From Ignelater luminosus (Eukaryota > Arthropoda > Insecta > Coleoptera > Elateridae): a stretch of DNA of 64,000 bases. The translations under genes and the position numbers were made by a program. Below, in pieces: positions 39,350 through 51,985 of this stretch. Where the stretch lies: the NCBI GenBank assembly GCA_011009095.1, contig VTPC01090557.1, forward strand, positions 179,479-243,478, read 5' to 3'. Every line of letters begins with the position of its first letter. The stretch's first letter is position 1. Under the pieces are notes generated by a model. The model saw only the letters and a list, made by a program, of their open reading frames with translations, made no database searches and was not told the origin of the DNA.

Positions 39350-39870
39350 TCTATGGGCTCCGTTTACGAAGCTTTGAGCTCCTAAGCGTCCAGCAGGTAA
39401 GATGTTACACGATGATGCGGTACTGGCTCTTGTGTTAAAATCCGAGCTCGAGCTACTAGGAAAGAAGTGGTCGCTCTCAACTCTCCGACTGGACCCAACT
39501 GGTCCCTATCCTCGGGTGCTTCACGCAGGCGCTTTATATGCTCCTGATAGTCTCTATTGAGACACTGAGACTGAACTGGAGCACCCTGGTATTTGACTTG
39601 CCAGGTAGATGTTGATATTATGACCTGTATAGTTGACTTCCAGGTCGGCTATCCTTCTTAACTCGTTCTTCATCCATCTAGATGAATCTTGAACGGAATT
39701 GTCTGCTTTGTTCTCAAGGTCGTCGTTGTACTCAACCGAGTGCACTGTTTTAAGATACTGGCGCATTCTCGGGAAGGTCTGAAACTGCCGACTGCAGACA
39801 GGGCAGGTATTAACTTGTCGGTTTAGATGTTGCTTACCACAAACGCACCGTATCATCTCACTCGAGTGAG
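39350..39870 (-). pseudogene. Relic of an R2-like non-LTR retrotransposon N-terminal region
   Basis: The minus-strand frame contains a C2H2 finger (CPVCSRQFQTFPRMRQYLKT then VHSVEYN) and a Myb-like segment (RWMKNELRRIADLEVNYTG, then NIYLASQIPG). This arrangement is found at the N-terminus of R2-clade proteins. A frameshift follows the PG, after which CLNRDYQEHIKRLREAP continues the expected pattern in another frame. The reverse transcriptase was not found. Confidence 0.55.
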
Positions 39871-42301
39871 AATATAGATTGGTTGGTTGGTAATTTTATT
39901 GATGCTTAATCCAACCAATGCGATTCCCTGTGGAATAGGTTTAGAAACCGCCCCACACTGTACCTTGCTGCGCTTCGTTCAACCGTGGTGTGATGGCTCC
40001 GCGAGAACCCGATAAAGGCCAGTTCCCGGCCAGTCGTCGGCAAACTTGTCACCAAACTACCAACTCTCGGCGCTGGAAGGCATCGGCTATACAATTAAAA
40101 GAAAAATCAATACTTTCACAAACGACTTTCTAAATCTATCAAGCTTTGTCTGGATCAGTACGAAAATTACGCCTGCCCGAGTTACTACAAAAAAGATCTC
40201 GGTCCGGTGCAGTATGAAAATCGCCCATTACAAATATAACGTTCTGAAAAGCTCGAGCAGACGATTGACCAGACGCAGTCTCGGAAAGACCGACATATTT
40301 TTTAATTTTGGCCCGGCCCGACCTGAACTCGAGTTTCAGGCTGACTAAAGTTATCGTTTCCTTGAAATACAAATTCTCAAAATTCAGAATTCAATTAACC
40401 AGATTAGCGCTTTGTTGTTCGATTTTTTCCCTTCCTTATACTAATGAGTAACGACGCATCATGCTATCGTAGATTTTGTGGCGTGCAGACCTGAGTAAGT
40501 GAGTACTTTTAAGTTGACTCGAGTACTTATACCCAGGTCTGGTGGCGTGTTAGTACATATACGATACCAGTGTGCTTCCAGATTTTTGCAGGCAAGCAAC
40601 TCGAGGTTGGCTTCCCGACAGGGGCTGACGGCCAAAGTAGGTCTTTCGACGATGATAACATTCTTTGTTCTCTTCCATTGGCAGCAGAACCAGAAAATGG
40701 AGAATATGATTATGGGCGGTGGTGGTCAGCAACTGTTGGTGTGCCGGGGTCCTAGGCGGATACGGTATGATATATGATAAGAGCGCGGTATGAAGGAGTT
40801 TATTTTGGAAAAAGTACGTCTGTGTCTTGACTTAGCGGTTATGGGTATCGATGGAGATGTTGAGTGACGGGTGTCGGGCAACGTGGAGTAGGGGGAAAGC
40901 AGACGACGCGTCAATTTATATAGTTTGGACAGCTGGTTGGCGCCTAAATGTTGGTGCAAAGAAGGCTGTGCGGGTTTTGCAACAAGGGCCCTGCGTACGA
41001 TTAGATATGCATTAGCTGTCGGGGGCGATGTTGATGGCGCTGAAACAGATGAAGGTGTACGGAAAGGGAAAAAGTTACTTCCGGGGAAAACTAGTGCTTT
41101 TTGTATTTGCGGTATACAAATAGCTTTTCAGGGTCACACACCACCACATGTGGAGGTGGAGTACGGTAGTTTGGTAAGCGAACACCCAGAAAAGCAAGGA
41201 TTATACACTTGCGCTTCTTCCCCAAGGCAATGATGTACGCTGATAGACCTGGGACGGTAGCCATGGTACAGCGAGAATGTACTCAACACTGGCAGGCCTG
41301 GCAACCCCAGAAAAGGGAGATGAAAACAAGGAAACTCTTTAATTTTTAATTCAGTGGCGTAGCTAGGTGTCATCACGGGTGTGGGCTCAAAAGTATTTGC
41401 ACGTGGATGTGGTATGTGGAAGGATCCCTTTCCAATGCTCAAAGAAAACGCCACGGTTGCCTTCCTCGAGCTTGCTGCCTATACACGTAGGGAGTTTAGG
41501 GATTTACAGATAGGGTTCTCATAATGTTATTAAATGTATGGGGATTTTTTTTAAAAGAGCACCGAGAATTCAGGGGAAAACGCTGAAAATCTATTCTAAA
41601 CACTCGAAGACGCTAAATCATCAACAAACTATTAGTTCGAAATTACGAATTACGTCATGTTATTCGAGACGTAAAAGAATATTTAGAATCAGGTGCCAGT
41701 GGAAGAATTTTTTAAGACGCTTTTGTGTTTAATTGAAATTTCAACTGTCTTATTCTCCACCGTGGGTTCATTTGCATGCACTTTGCACGTCCCTACGCCG
41801 CCGGTCTTGCTTATAAGATTTAACAACAGAATTTATTTTTGAATGAATTTAATGGAAATAAAACACAGTTAGATTTCCTTTTTAAATATTTTTTATTAAA
41901 ATATGCTGCAAATTTACACTGAGAAAATAATTTATAGTAATAAATTACACAACACATTTTAGCTGGAAGCTATTTTTAGCTGCAATACCTTTTGTACTGT
42001 CTAAATTGTATCACACACCTACGCCACTATCTGTATATATTAACTTCTACATGTCTTTATTTATATCTATCTGTATATGGACAGAACTTACAATTTACAT
42101 TTCCGAAATGTAGCTTAACTTGGAAAAAGTTTGACAAATTATATATAGGTACTTGGGTAACATTATCCGCATTTCTGTACTTTTCTTTTAAGGTTAAATC
42201 CATTAGATCATAGGCTATATAGATCTTGTAATTATTGTAATAGAAAGGCAACAATATTTTACGATGATTCGCCAAAGGTACCATACGGATAACAGATATG
42301 T

Positions 42302-45300
42302 TTAGTAATTTGTATAAGTAGTACAACAAAGTGAATTATTGAAAATTGTTCGCTTTTTATGCGCACGTAACTCCAACCATTGCTCTTGGTTTGGTACATA
42401 CATTTCCGGCGGCATCAATTCTGTATTATCCGATTTTGGAGATTCATTTTCTAAAAATAATTTTTAAATATTTACTCAAGTCTGTGAATGTTAATATTGT
42501 TTATGAACATACGTACCCGGACGTTTATTCTTTTCATTCATCTTTAGATGATCTCCAGGCGACCTCAACAGCAACCTTCCTACACCTTGGCATCTACGTA
42601 GCACTTCATTCTTCAACATTTTCTTTCTCATTTGTTGTGTTACAATAGGACAGTTAACAAGCCAAGTACTAACTGATTCGAAATCAACCAAGAGTTGATA
42701 AGCTCCGAAATGAGAAAATTTGACTTTGTGGACATAAATGTGATCCAACCAGGCTTCGCACATTATTTTCAGAATCATATTGCTTATTAAATGATCGTCA
42801 GTTGCTGCTAATACAGGTGATAGTATTTCATCTGAAAATGTTTTTTTGTTAATTTATTTTAGTTGAGTAGATTGCAGTCATAAACGAATTTTGAGTTAAG
42901 CAAGTTTCGATTTTTTTGCTATGAATTATAGAGAAACTGACTACGCTTGAAATGGGTTATATGCGAATTCAAAACGATTAAAATAAAATAAAGGACATTT
43001 AATAATTTTTTCATAGCTTACTTCACATTACTCTTGTTCTATTTATAATCCTTTTGTTACTGATTTCTAGTTTATTTATGTTAGTATAAAACCGGTAAAA
43101 AGTCCACATGGACTTACAAGCAATTAATATGATGTAATAATAATAAATAAATAAATAAATATCAATCTTTACATAGCCTACCCAATGAGTACAATCTCTT
43201 TATGTTGTCTATATTAATCATGCCGCTCTCATTAAATTAAAAACATTCTCCGAACAAGCCAATACGCATACTTTTTCACCGATGACTTAAATTTTATGTT
43301 AGTAAGACGTTTTCGACCCCATAGTATGAGTATCTTTAAAGTTATTCCCTTAACTTTAAGATAAATGATAGAGAAAATTAAAAACTCAACATTCACCTAA
43401 ATACTTATCAACGTAAGGGCTTGGTTTATCATTGGTTGCTGAATAATCATCCTTTCTGTAATATTCGCTGTCTGGAAAGATCATTTGTAAATTTGCCAAA
43501 CTGACCATTCGACAAACGCTTGCTAAAATATCGATACATTGTTTTGTTGCATCCTGTAAGGAACTTTATAATAATTACATTGATTAGCAAATTCAAATCA
43601 TTATCATCTAATGATACCTTTAATTTCTGATGATTTGTCTTTACTTCTGATACAAGCTTCGCTCGCATGTTAGCGCATACTGTAACGTGAGCACTTAATC
43701 CGCCTTTTTCAATCTGAAGAGTGTGATCTGTGAGTTTCAAATCATTTAGCTGAGCTAGACAGTTTACCATATCACAATGAGTTATCATAAAGAAACTATC
43801 CGCATTCCAATTGTTTGCTAATCGTTTGGATTCGTTTATAGCCCATAATCGTGTTGTATGTATGGAATGATCTGAAAACAAAACATTGTCACTTTGCCAA
43901 ATAACCAAGAAACAATCAATACCTAAACGATGTAAAACCGGTATTTGTTCTACTAATGGCAGTTCATCAACTGGTGCTCCAAGGATCCAATCACTTGTGA
44001 CTTCACATTGATTACATAATAGGACTAGATTTTGCAGTAATTCACAGAATAAGCGTCCATTATCTTGATTGTAAGGTGCCTTAGATGCAACAAGGACTAA
44101 CCGAAAATACTGATCCCAAGACGTCGAAGTTACATGCATTCCCAAAGCATCAGCCAAACTAGTGAGAGCAGAAAATATAAATGTTGGTATTTCGACTGGA
44201 AGCATGACAAACGTTAATTTATATAAAATAATATTTGAGCACAGAACGCACTAGTTGGTAAAAACTGTGTAATCCACTCTCTAAGATGTTGGCTAGAATG
44301 AGGCGGCCTAGCTGCTAACGGCAAAGCTCCCCACCATAAAATGATATGTTCCAGGAAATTTCCTACTTCTCCCCAAAGAATCTGTTGATAATAATCTAAC
44401 ACTTTAGTTTTGGCTTTGTTGTTGATCTTAACTTCACCTATAAAATATTTAATTTATTATTGACCAATACTATAGTCGAGTCGAAGTCAACATACCTGAT
44501 GCTTTAGATTTTCTTATACTGTCACACCCAAGCATGGTTGGTGCAATCTTGACCGCCACATCAAGCAGATCTAATACATTCTGTTCCTCATACGTTATTA
44601 ATTCTTCCATGTTTGCAAAACTATCTGATTCTTTAATATCGATATTGTCATCTTTTTTAATTTTGCAACTGTTTAGTGTGTTTCCGGGAGGTGACATATG
44701 CTTTGTAATAGCCCTGCAAGAATTATTCTGATTAATTCTCTGCTATGTAACACCTACCTAACAATAGCTAATTGCTACCACTATATCAGGAGCTAAAGTA
44801 GAGAGAACTAGCCAGAAGCTTACATCCGTGTAGGAGTAATTTTGGTTTGGATTTCACGCCTGTTGCGGACACGAATGATAAGGATCCTGCCGATACGCAC
44901 TTGGATATGACAAAACAAAACAACGCCATTGCCATCTGTAAGTTTTGTTTCTCGATTCAGAGGTACAAGTTATAACACTTTTCTTGATGAATGTAAGTAC
45001 TAATCAGAATAGTGTGACATGTGTAGTGGGTATTCAGTCTCAGCTCAGAAGCTTTGACCAACTCAAACGAAAGGATAATGCAGTCCAGCCTAGGTATCTG
45101 CTGACAGACGGCTCGCCTCTAGACCTGAAGCAGTCTATGTTATCGTCATCCGCTAAACGTGATCGAAGAAACTACGTGATCTGGAGGAAAATTCTTCAAG
45201 ATATCTAAGAATTCGACACTTGCTCTTAGAAGAAGACTCAAAAGAGTTAAACATCCCTCAGTCGTCATAAAGTTTACCAAAGACTAGCCTCCACAAGTTG

Positions 45301-48300
45301 GGAGGATATTTTGCTTGACACCTTCCTTGTATATAGATTATAGTCTCAAGCCCGTTATATACATCACATCTTACCAGCGTCTGTAGTATGTAGGCCATCG
45401 TCCACTCTTGCAGTCTTTGTACTATACGGTGTTGCTTAATAGAAAAGATGGAAAAAAATTGGAAAGCTAATAATATGGGAGTTAGCACTGACACCTCTTT
45501 AATTCTTTTCAAAGCGGACCCACATAGAATTTAAAATTGACATGTTCACGATCTTGGTAACACCGTCAATAGTAATTGACATTTCAGCGAAACCAGCAAC
45601 TGAATAATTAGGTTTAAATCTTTTGTTGCGCTCTCTAGTTTCTTCTCTTATAGTTTCATTGCTATTCAGGGTAATTTCTTCGTATCTCGGCACTCCAGTC
45701 CGACACTGCTTCCTTTAAAAAAATCTCGGCTATTGCCGCCCCTAGCGGCAATTCTCCAAACGTAAAATCTAAAAGTTAACCCCCGCAAGCGGCCCTAGCT
45801 GAGATAAAGTGTGATTCTTATCCTTATAATAGCTAAGAACAGTTGAAATGTTGCTACCGAAGATGATGTTGTTGGGAAGAACAAACCACGAAGTTGACTG
45901 CTATAGACGACTTAAGAAGGAAATTAAATCGTGACCATTGAGCAACCATAAGAAACCACTGTACTAAGCTTATGCCTTCTCGGCCTAATTCAAGTTTGAT
46001 TTTTTTGCGAGGTCAAGGGATATGAGAGTATGCATTTTGCCTGGCGCTTTCGTATATTTGGTGGCCTCTAGAACTTTACTGAAACGTGAAACCTAAGTTT
46101 GTAAGTATGAATGAGGGTGCGTTTGTGGTATCCGTAGATGGGAGGGAGCTACGCTGTTGGACAGCATGATATCCAGGTAGACTGCGTGAGGGACAACCAG
46201 AGACAGCTGCCCCACAATTCCAGGTAGACGTTGATATTTAAAAAGCTATGGTTCTTGGACGTGTTCTGGTATCTAAAGAGAATCACCTGGAACTTGTTGG
46301 GATTGGGTCTGATTAGCCACCATTGAAGCCAGGACTCTACTTAGATTACTGAAAGCTGCGGCAGAAGAGGGATAGCTAAAGCCTCACTAATTTCCCCACC
46401 AGGTTAAAAATTTTCCAATTTGGGAAAAATCTTCTTACCTGGCAACACTACAGTACTCACACCTTATCTTCAATTTTTACTTTGTACCTTCTCGTAGAGC
46501 CTTGCACGGGCTGAAATTACCAGGCCCGGCTCGACTGAAGACAAACAGGCCAAAAGGCCCAAATGACACAAGAGGTCCGAAAGATCCGAACGGCTCCGAC
46601 AGAAAAGCCCGAAGAGCCGAAAAGTTCAAAAGGCTTGACTTGTCAGGCCCGAGAGATCAAAACGATCCAATAGACCTAAAAGACCTGAAGGATCAAAAAG
46701 TCTAAGAATTCAACGGTCCGAACAGTCTGGCAGGTCCGAGAAGTCCGAACGGTCCGACAGATCTTAGAAATCCGAAGAACCTAGAAGTCCAAAAGGCCCG
46801 ACGGCCCGAAGGGTCCGACGATCCGAAAGGTCCCAAACGTCCGATATAACCTAGAAGCACGAAGAGCTGAGAAGTCCAAAAGAGCCAACGACTCACCAGA
46901 GCCGTATGGCCCGATAGGGCCGAGAAATTTGACAAGCTCCACAGCTCGATAGGCCCAACAAAACCGAACGGCTCGAAAGGTCCAAACGGCCCGGTTGACG
47001 AGAAGCAGGACGTAGGAGTTCTGTGGGTCAATATAGATAATGGCGGCTGCCCCACAATTCCAGGTAGACGTTGCTGTCCAAAAGACTCTGCTTCTTGAAC
47101 GTGTTCTGGTGTCTGAAGAGAATCGCCTGGATCTTGTTGGGGTTGGATCCGATCCGCCATCGTTGAAGTCATGACTATAGTCAGATTTCTGGAACCTGAG
47201 GCAAGAGACAATTTAAACAAATATAGAGGTTTTTTTAATTGTGCGCTTATGTTAGCCACAACGTGGACAATGATTAGGAACGGGCCTGACCAAATAAAGC
47301 AAGGGCCCTCTGGGAAATTTCTTCATATCTCGGTGCTCCAGTCGGACACTACTGGTATTAATAAGAGTCGGATTATATTTTGATGACAAATCTAATTTTT
47401 TTATCTGAGAATTTAAATTTTCTGTCGAAGTCCTTTTGATGTTTAGATAAATCAGTGCTAGTTAAATCTATAACTCAGCAATTTTCCAATCTTTCTTTGC
47501 TGAATTTCTTTTCTGTCAGTAGTCTCAAAAATGTGTCAGAAAAGAATAAACTAGAAAAAGACTATCAACCAGTTTAGCTCGATGGAATAATTGTAGTCTA
47601 TAGCTGGTTGTTGCATATGTAACAAAATCTTACCTGTAGATCTCTATACTCGAATTATCCGAACCATTATCATCATCATGAGTTTCATATAGCCTATAAG
47701 TATCCAATAAACAATCAATAAGTTTATGACAACACAGCTCAGCTCTGTTTTGTGCTAGAATCTGTAGTAATCTTGTAATTGAGATTTTTCTCAATGGATA
47801 CATCAAGTAAGGGCAAGTATTACTGCATATGGTAGAAGTCGACGTCAATCCGTACTTTGAATCCATGCTGATGTATTGATTGTAGGTATTGGATATTCTA
47901 AAATCGAAAGAAATTAGAAAATCAAAAATAATGTCTAGTAATAAATCCAGACTTGTTTCACTGTTTGTTTCCAGTAAATGAATAAATTTTTAAATATTTT
48001 TTCATAATTCATTTAGTTCTTAATATCAAGTATTCCATACCTAAAGGTCATAATTAACATTCTTTCTCCATAATGTACATACAAAAATGCCGTTTCTGTA
48101 ATTAGTTGTTGTAAAAAATAGCACAATTTCAGTTTTATTTTCCATAACATCTTTTTCCACAACTGCACCTTAACTTGGATTAGAGACGGACGGTTTATGT
48201 TTAATCTTGCAAATGCTCCATTGAAACCTTGAATTAAATTCTGAATCATTTCGGATATTATTTCTAATTTCTAAACAAGGAAAAAAAGAAAAATGTTAGT

Positions 48301-48534
48301 AACAATATAAATAGTCACAAAATCAAACCATACCTCGAAGAGCAGTTCGTTTTCAGAAATGGCATGATACGATTTCCATCCATTTTTCAATTGGAATTCA
48401 TTAAGGAACTTTCCTAAAAGCTCGATTAACTCTATAGCGGAAGTTTTTAGCTGGTTGCATTCCAGAAATAAATTTTTGTTTTCCTCGTTTTGAAGAGGAA
48501 CCCATTTCGTTATTGTTATAATATTCCTCGACAT
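42302..48534 (-). CDS. CCDC142: CCDC142-like protein, nine exons, 765 aa
   Basis: Function is unknown in the family, so none is assigned. Exons (minus): 48334-48534, 48041-48270, 47634-47897, 44496-44713, 44252-44437, 43618-44195, 43397-43553, 42517-42831 and 42302-42450; all GT-AG, phases agree, 2298 nt. Assignment to CCDC142 rests on the C-terminal region: MILKIMCEAWLDHIYVHKVK, FSHFGAYQLLVDFESVSTWL, VGRLLLRSP and PNQEQWLELRAHKK, and on the central ILWWGALPLAARPP and FSALTSLADALGMHVTSTSW, which fit my recollection of that family, as does the length (about 750 aa in mammals). The protein looks largely helical, with no signal peptide. Intron 3 (44714-47633, 2.9 kb) contains retrotransposon relics and array copy H. 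The structure is well supported; the name less so. Confidence 0.75.
46160..46375 (-). pseudogene. Jockey-like reverse transcriptase relic 1, in CCDC142-like intron 3
   Basis: The minus strand reads VESWLQWWLIRPNPNKFQVI followed by LFRYQNTSK, resembling the reverse transcriptase thumb motif WRIKINPxKTxAIxF of Jockey-type elements. The same fragment recurs at 47046-47215. No longer coding region is seen. Confidence 0.5.
46390..47010 (-). repeat. GC-rich minisatellite array, copy H, with leader, in CCDC142-like intron 3
   Basis: The AT-rich leader (about 46390-46490, with CCTGGCAACACTACAGTACT) and terminus TAGAGCCTTGCACGGGCTG are followed by a reverse-orientation array. This is the same order as in copies B and C about 37 kb away. 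It lies between two copies of the Jockey-like fragment. Confidence 0.8.
47046..47215 (-). pseudogene. Jockey-like reverse transcriptase relic 2, in CCDC142-like intron 3
   Basis: The minus strand reads LQRWRIGSNPNKIQAILFRH then QNTFKKQSLL. It is clearly the same element as relic 1 but diverged. An overlapping open frame in another phase (about 46702-47259) is a repeat artefact. Confidence 0.5.
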
Positions 48535-49239
48535 GTAGAAGAATATTTGCTTTTAATTACTTAGAAAAAATACGAACATTACGTTCGAAGCATTTTCGTT
48601 TAGGGTTAATTTTTATGGCGTTACATTTGTAATATGAGCTGAACTAATATTCCAAGTTCTTGCGGCTTTCCTAATCGATATTTGGCGCAAGTGGTACCAG
48701 AACGTTTCTCTTTCAATTAATTTTTTTGTTATTAATTGTTCTTTTACTAAAACAGACATTTCATATTTATTTATATCGATAGGTATACAACAAACTCTTA
48801 ATACATACCGTTAGTAATCATTTTGTCTATTGTGTGCATTAGTACATTAACATGATAGAAACGATTTTAAATTCTCTTCTAAAATTTACTTTTGCAATTA
48901 TTAAATATTCAAAGAACAAAGGCTGTTACTATAAGTCTATAAGTCGAGCGTATAATATATAAAATGTGTGTAAAGCTTGTTATTTCCATGGTAACTTGAG
49001 TGATACTATCGAAATCGTAAACGGTTGGTTTTACCTGCTTTACCTCATAGGTAAACACACATCGATAATCTTCAGCTTGTAGTGGGAAACAAATCTTTTT
49101 TCATTACTTGCTAGTTGAATTTAAATCAACATCTATCGGTTGGGGAAAATAGCAGACGATTGATTCTTAGAGTTTCCGGACATTTATTGCATTTGCATTC
49201 TCTGCATGTCAATTTCAATCACCTTTAAAATTATACAGG
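48535..49239. other. Upstream flank of the CCDC142-like gene
   Basis: AT-rich sequence without supported exons. It should contain the promoter of the CCDC142-like gene, but no motif is diagnostic. Confidence 0.5.
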
Positions 49240-49495
49240 GTGTCCCAGAAACGCATATAAAGCTTCAGGTAAAATTCTTTCGGGCCTTTCAGGCCGTCGC
49301 ATCTGTTGGATACTTTAGAATTCTTGACCTTTTTGATCTATCAGGCAGTTTGAACGTCTTGGACAATACGGGTTTGAAGAACCGTTTGGGCCTGTTGGAC
49401 CATTCGGGCTGTCGGGACTTTTGAACTTCTCGGCCCTTCGGGCTTCTTTTGAGGCCGCATCAAGTTTGTCCCCAGTCGGGCAGGGCTCTAGCTGA
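49240..49495 (+). repeat. GC-rich minisatellite array, copy I
   Basis: It begins near TACAGGGTGTCCCAGAAACG at about 49235, which may be a separate transposon end. Sense-orientation units (CTTTCGGGCC, GGGCCTGTTGGACC) run to the terminus GTCGGGCAGGGCTCTAG at about 49490. The right terminus is the reverse complement of the TAGAGCCCTGC end of the other copies. Confidence 0.7.
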
Positions 49496-49499
49496 TTGT

Positions 49500-51985
49500 A
49501 TCAGATTATCCTTACTTACTTACTTACTTATTTCATCCCTCGTCTACCTCGAGGTGTTGAGGGGGAGCAAAGGCTTTGCCAGCGCTTGTCTCTGGAACAC
49601 AGGAACTAAGGAGTCTGTCCATGTCATCCTTCGACGGCCTTTAGGCCGCCTTCCCTCACACCTCACTTCCATAGCCTGCTTGGGGATTCTGTGGTCCTGC
49701 ATTCTGACAACATGTCCGAACCATCGCATGTTGTGTCTGTTAACCCTATCTGCCAATGGCTCGACTTGGAGGGACATTCTTATAGTCTGATAGTAGCGCA
49801 TCTCTGCTGCTTGCACCCGATTGGATCTGCTGGTGATGTGGGTTCAAGATTCGCACCCATATGTGAGGGTCGGCACCTAAGTAGAGTTATACACCGCTAT
49901 TTTAGTCCTGGTGAAACTTCTCTCTTACCCAAGAAAAATCTATTAAGGGCAAAGCATAACCTTCCGGTTGTCGTTATCCTTGCATTTAGATTCTTGTCTC
50001 AGTTTTGAAGGTGTTACCTTGCGATTCTGACACCCAGGTGTCTAAGTTTGCTTGCAAAGCGAGAAGCACAACGTTGTCTGCATAAGCAAGCACTGCCACT
50101 TTTACCGAATTTAGCTGCCAGTTTCCTACCTTAAAAGGGAGCATCGTTCTTTTGCATTCCTTTACTACATCGTTCAATAGGATGATAAAGAGGTAGGGAC
50201 TGAATATATCACCTTGCCTCGTCCCCGAAGTGGCGAGGAATTCCCCTGAGGTGGCATTTCCAGTTCTTACATAGTTCCTGCAAACTTTGTAAAAACTTTG
50301 AATTCTCCTAATGAGTGTCTCCTTCACGCCTCTCCTTCGGAGTACCCTCCACAATTCTGGCCACTGGACACTATTGAAAGCTATTGCGAGGCCTATGAAA
50401 CAGACGTGTACCTCTCTCTCATAATCAATGACTTTTTTTGTTATGTGCCGAATAGCAAATATTAGGTTTTGGGTTCCTCGATTGGCCCGGAAGCCACTCT
50501 GTTCTTTTTCTAGAAAGGTTCTACTTTCTTGGTTACTCTCTGATAATATCCGTGAATAGGTCTTTCCAGGTATGCTAGGCAGGGAAATTCTGACAGTTAC
50601 GGTTGTCTCCTTTTTTAAAGATTGGGATTATAACAGCGACTTCCCCATCCTAAGGTATGTTTGCTGTTCTTGAGGCGAGATTTGCTACATGGAGCAGAAG
50701 GTTTCCACCGACTTCCTCCATACACCTCAGCAGCTCTGGTGTCACTGCATTACGTCCCGCTGCTCTGTCCAATTTCATTTTCTTCAAGGCAGCAGTAAGC
50801 TTTGTTGTGGAGATCTTTCCTGGGTCGTCGGGCTCCTCTCCATTCCCAACCTGAACATCACTTACATCATCACCGTCCGTCTCGACATTGAGAAGTTCTG
50901 AGAAGTATTCCCCCCAACGTTCCATAACACCTTCTTCATCTCTAAACACTTTGCCTTCTTTGTTCAGTATGTACTTAATAGGGCACTCTTTAGATTGTCT
51001 CATCTTTCTTAGAGTTTTATAGAACAGTTTTTGATTTTCACTAGTTTTCTTCCAGCAAATTGCCGTACTCCTCTCATTTTGCTCGTTTTGTTTTTTTTAC
51101 CAAGCCTTTTACTTTGATTGTCTGGCTTTTGTAAACTTGATGTGTCGCTGTTGATTTATTGCTGAGGTACATTTTCTACAATCTTTTCTTTTCCTTTACT
51201 TCATTTTTAATTTTCTCGCACCACCATTTTGTAGCGTTCACCTTTTTCCCTCTACATTTTATTTTGCCGCGCACCTCCACCGCTGGCTCTAAAATTACGT
51301 TTTTGAAATAACTCCAAGCTTCTTCCAGATCATTCGTATTGATTTTTTTCCTACTAGATCAGTTTTTTCGCTTACTAAGTTTCTGTAGTGCTCCTGATTT
51401 TCCTGATTTTTCAACTCGGCTAGATTCATTTTCTTCAGCAACTTTCTTTTACTTCTTCCTTTCCTCCTTGTCAATGGTTTCGCGACTACCCTGCACAATA
51501 TCAAGAGATGGTGATTGGTTACACGTCTTTGTTGGGCGCATACGCTACTAAAAGAGTTGCTTCAGTTTCCCCTTCCCTCACTGTTAACCATATAATCCTC
51601 TCACTCATATACTTCCAGTCTAATATATTGCACACTTCATCTCTATGGCTCAGGAAACCTATTGCAGCACCTCCTCTTTGGTCTCTTGGAACTCCAGGGT
51701 ACATCAGCATGAATCTAGCTTTAACTGTCTCGCAACCTTACTCCTTCTTTTTGGTCTCTGTTAAAGCCAGAATTTTTATTTTGGTTTCACCGATCACCTC
51801 CACAAGCTCCTAACATTCCAAGTTCCATATGAGATAGTCCGGTTTCGTCGACAGGTCAATGATCGTTTGGACAGTCCGGCTTCTTTCCTTGTTTTTTTGT
51901 AATCGGTTGTTATTCGGAGGTGCAAGGAATTGGCCTGTAGACCTCTGGCACGATTGGGGGGTTGCCCTCCCTCCCAACAGTTTAA
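49500..51985 (-). mobile_element. RTE-type non-LTR retrotransposon, nearly full length but inactive
   Basis: Minus-strand frames in order show an apurinic-type endonuclease (KIKILALTETKK, then PGVPRDQRGGAAIGFLSHRD and LLVAYAPNK, about 51510-51830), a linker (GEYFSELLN and AAGRNAVTPELLRC, 50650-51003), reverse transcriptase (TRQGDIFSPYLFIILLNDVV and VLAYADNVVLLA, 49986-50354) and a C-terminal part with NRHNMRWFGHVVRM (49544-49816). The order and the WFGHV motif fit RTE-like elements. Stops and frameshifts separate the pieces, and the YADD box is YADN. A (TTAC)n tract at 49511-49530 would be the simple-repeat 3' tail. It ends about 460 bp upstream of the first ZAD gene. Confidence 0.82.
49511..49530 (-). 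repeat. TTAC microsatellite, probable 3' tail of the RTE-type element
   Basis: Five copies of (C)TTAC lie at the 3' end of the minus-strand retrotransposon. RTE-clade elements commonly end in short simple repeats instead of poly(A). Confidence 0.7.

Larger units (their letters stand above)
37229..42301. other. Repeat-rich intergenic region between PEX5 and the CCDC142-like gene
   Basis: No supported gene. A possible transposon end, CCGGGTGATCAAGTCCGTAGG-like, lies near 37739. Array copy G and an R2-like relic are listed separately. About 38750-41500 is richer in CG than its surroundings and open in many short frames on both strands without recognisable domains; it probably holds further degraded mobile elements. 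From 41800 to 42300 the sequence is AT-rich 3' flank of the CCDC142-like gene. Confidence 0.45.

Noticed and set aside
46702..47259. 185-codon minus-strand frame
   Set aside because: Spans minisatellite copy H and the Jockey-like fragment in a phase other than the reverse transcriptase; an artefact.
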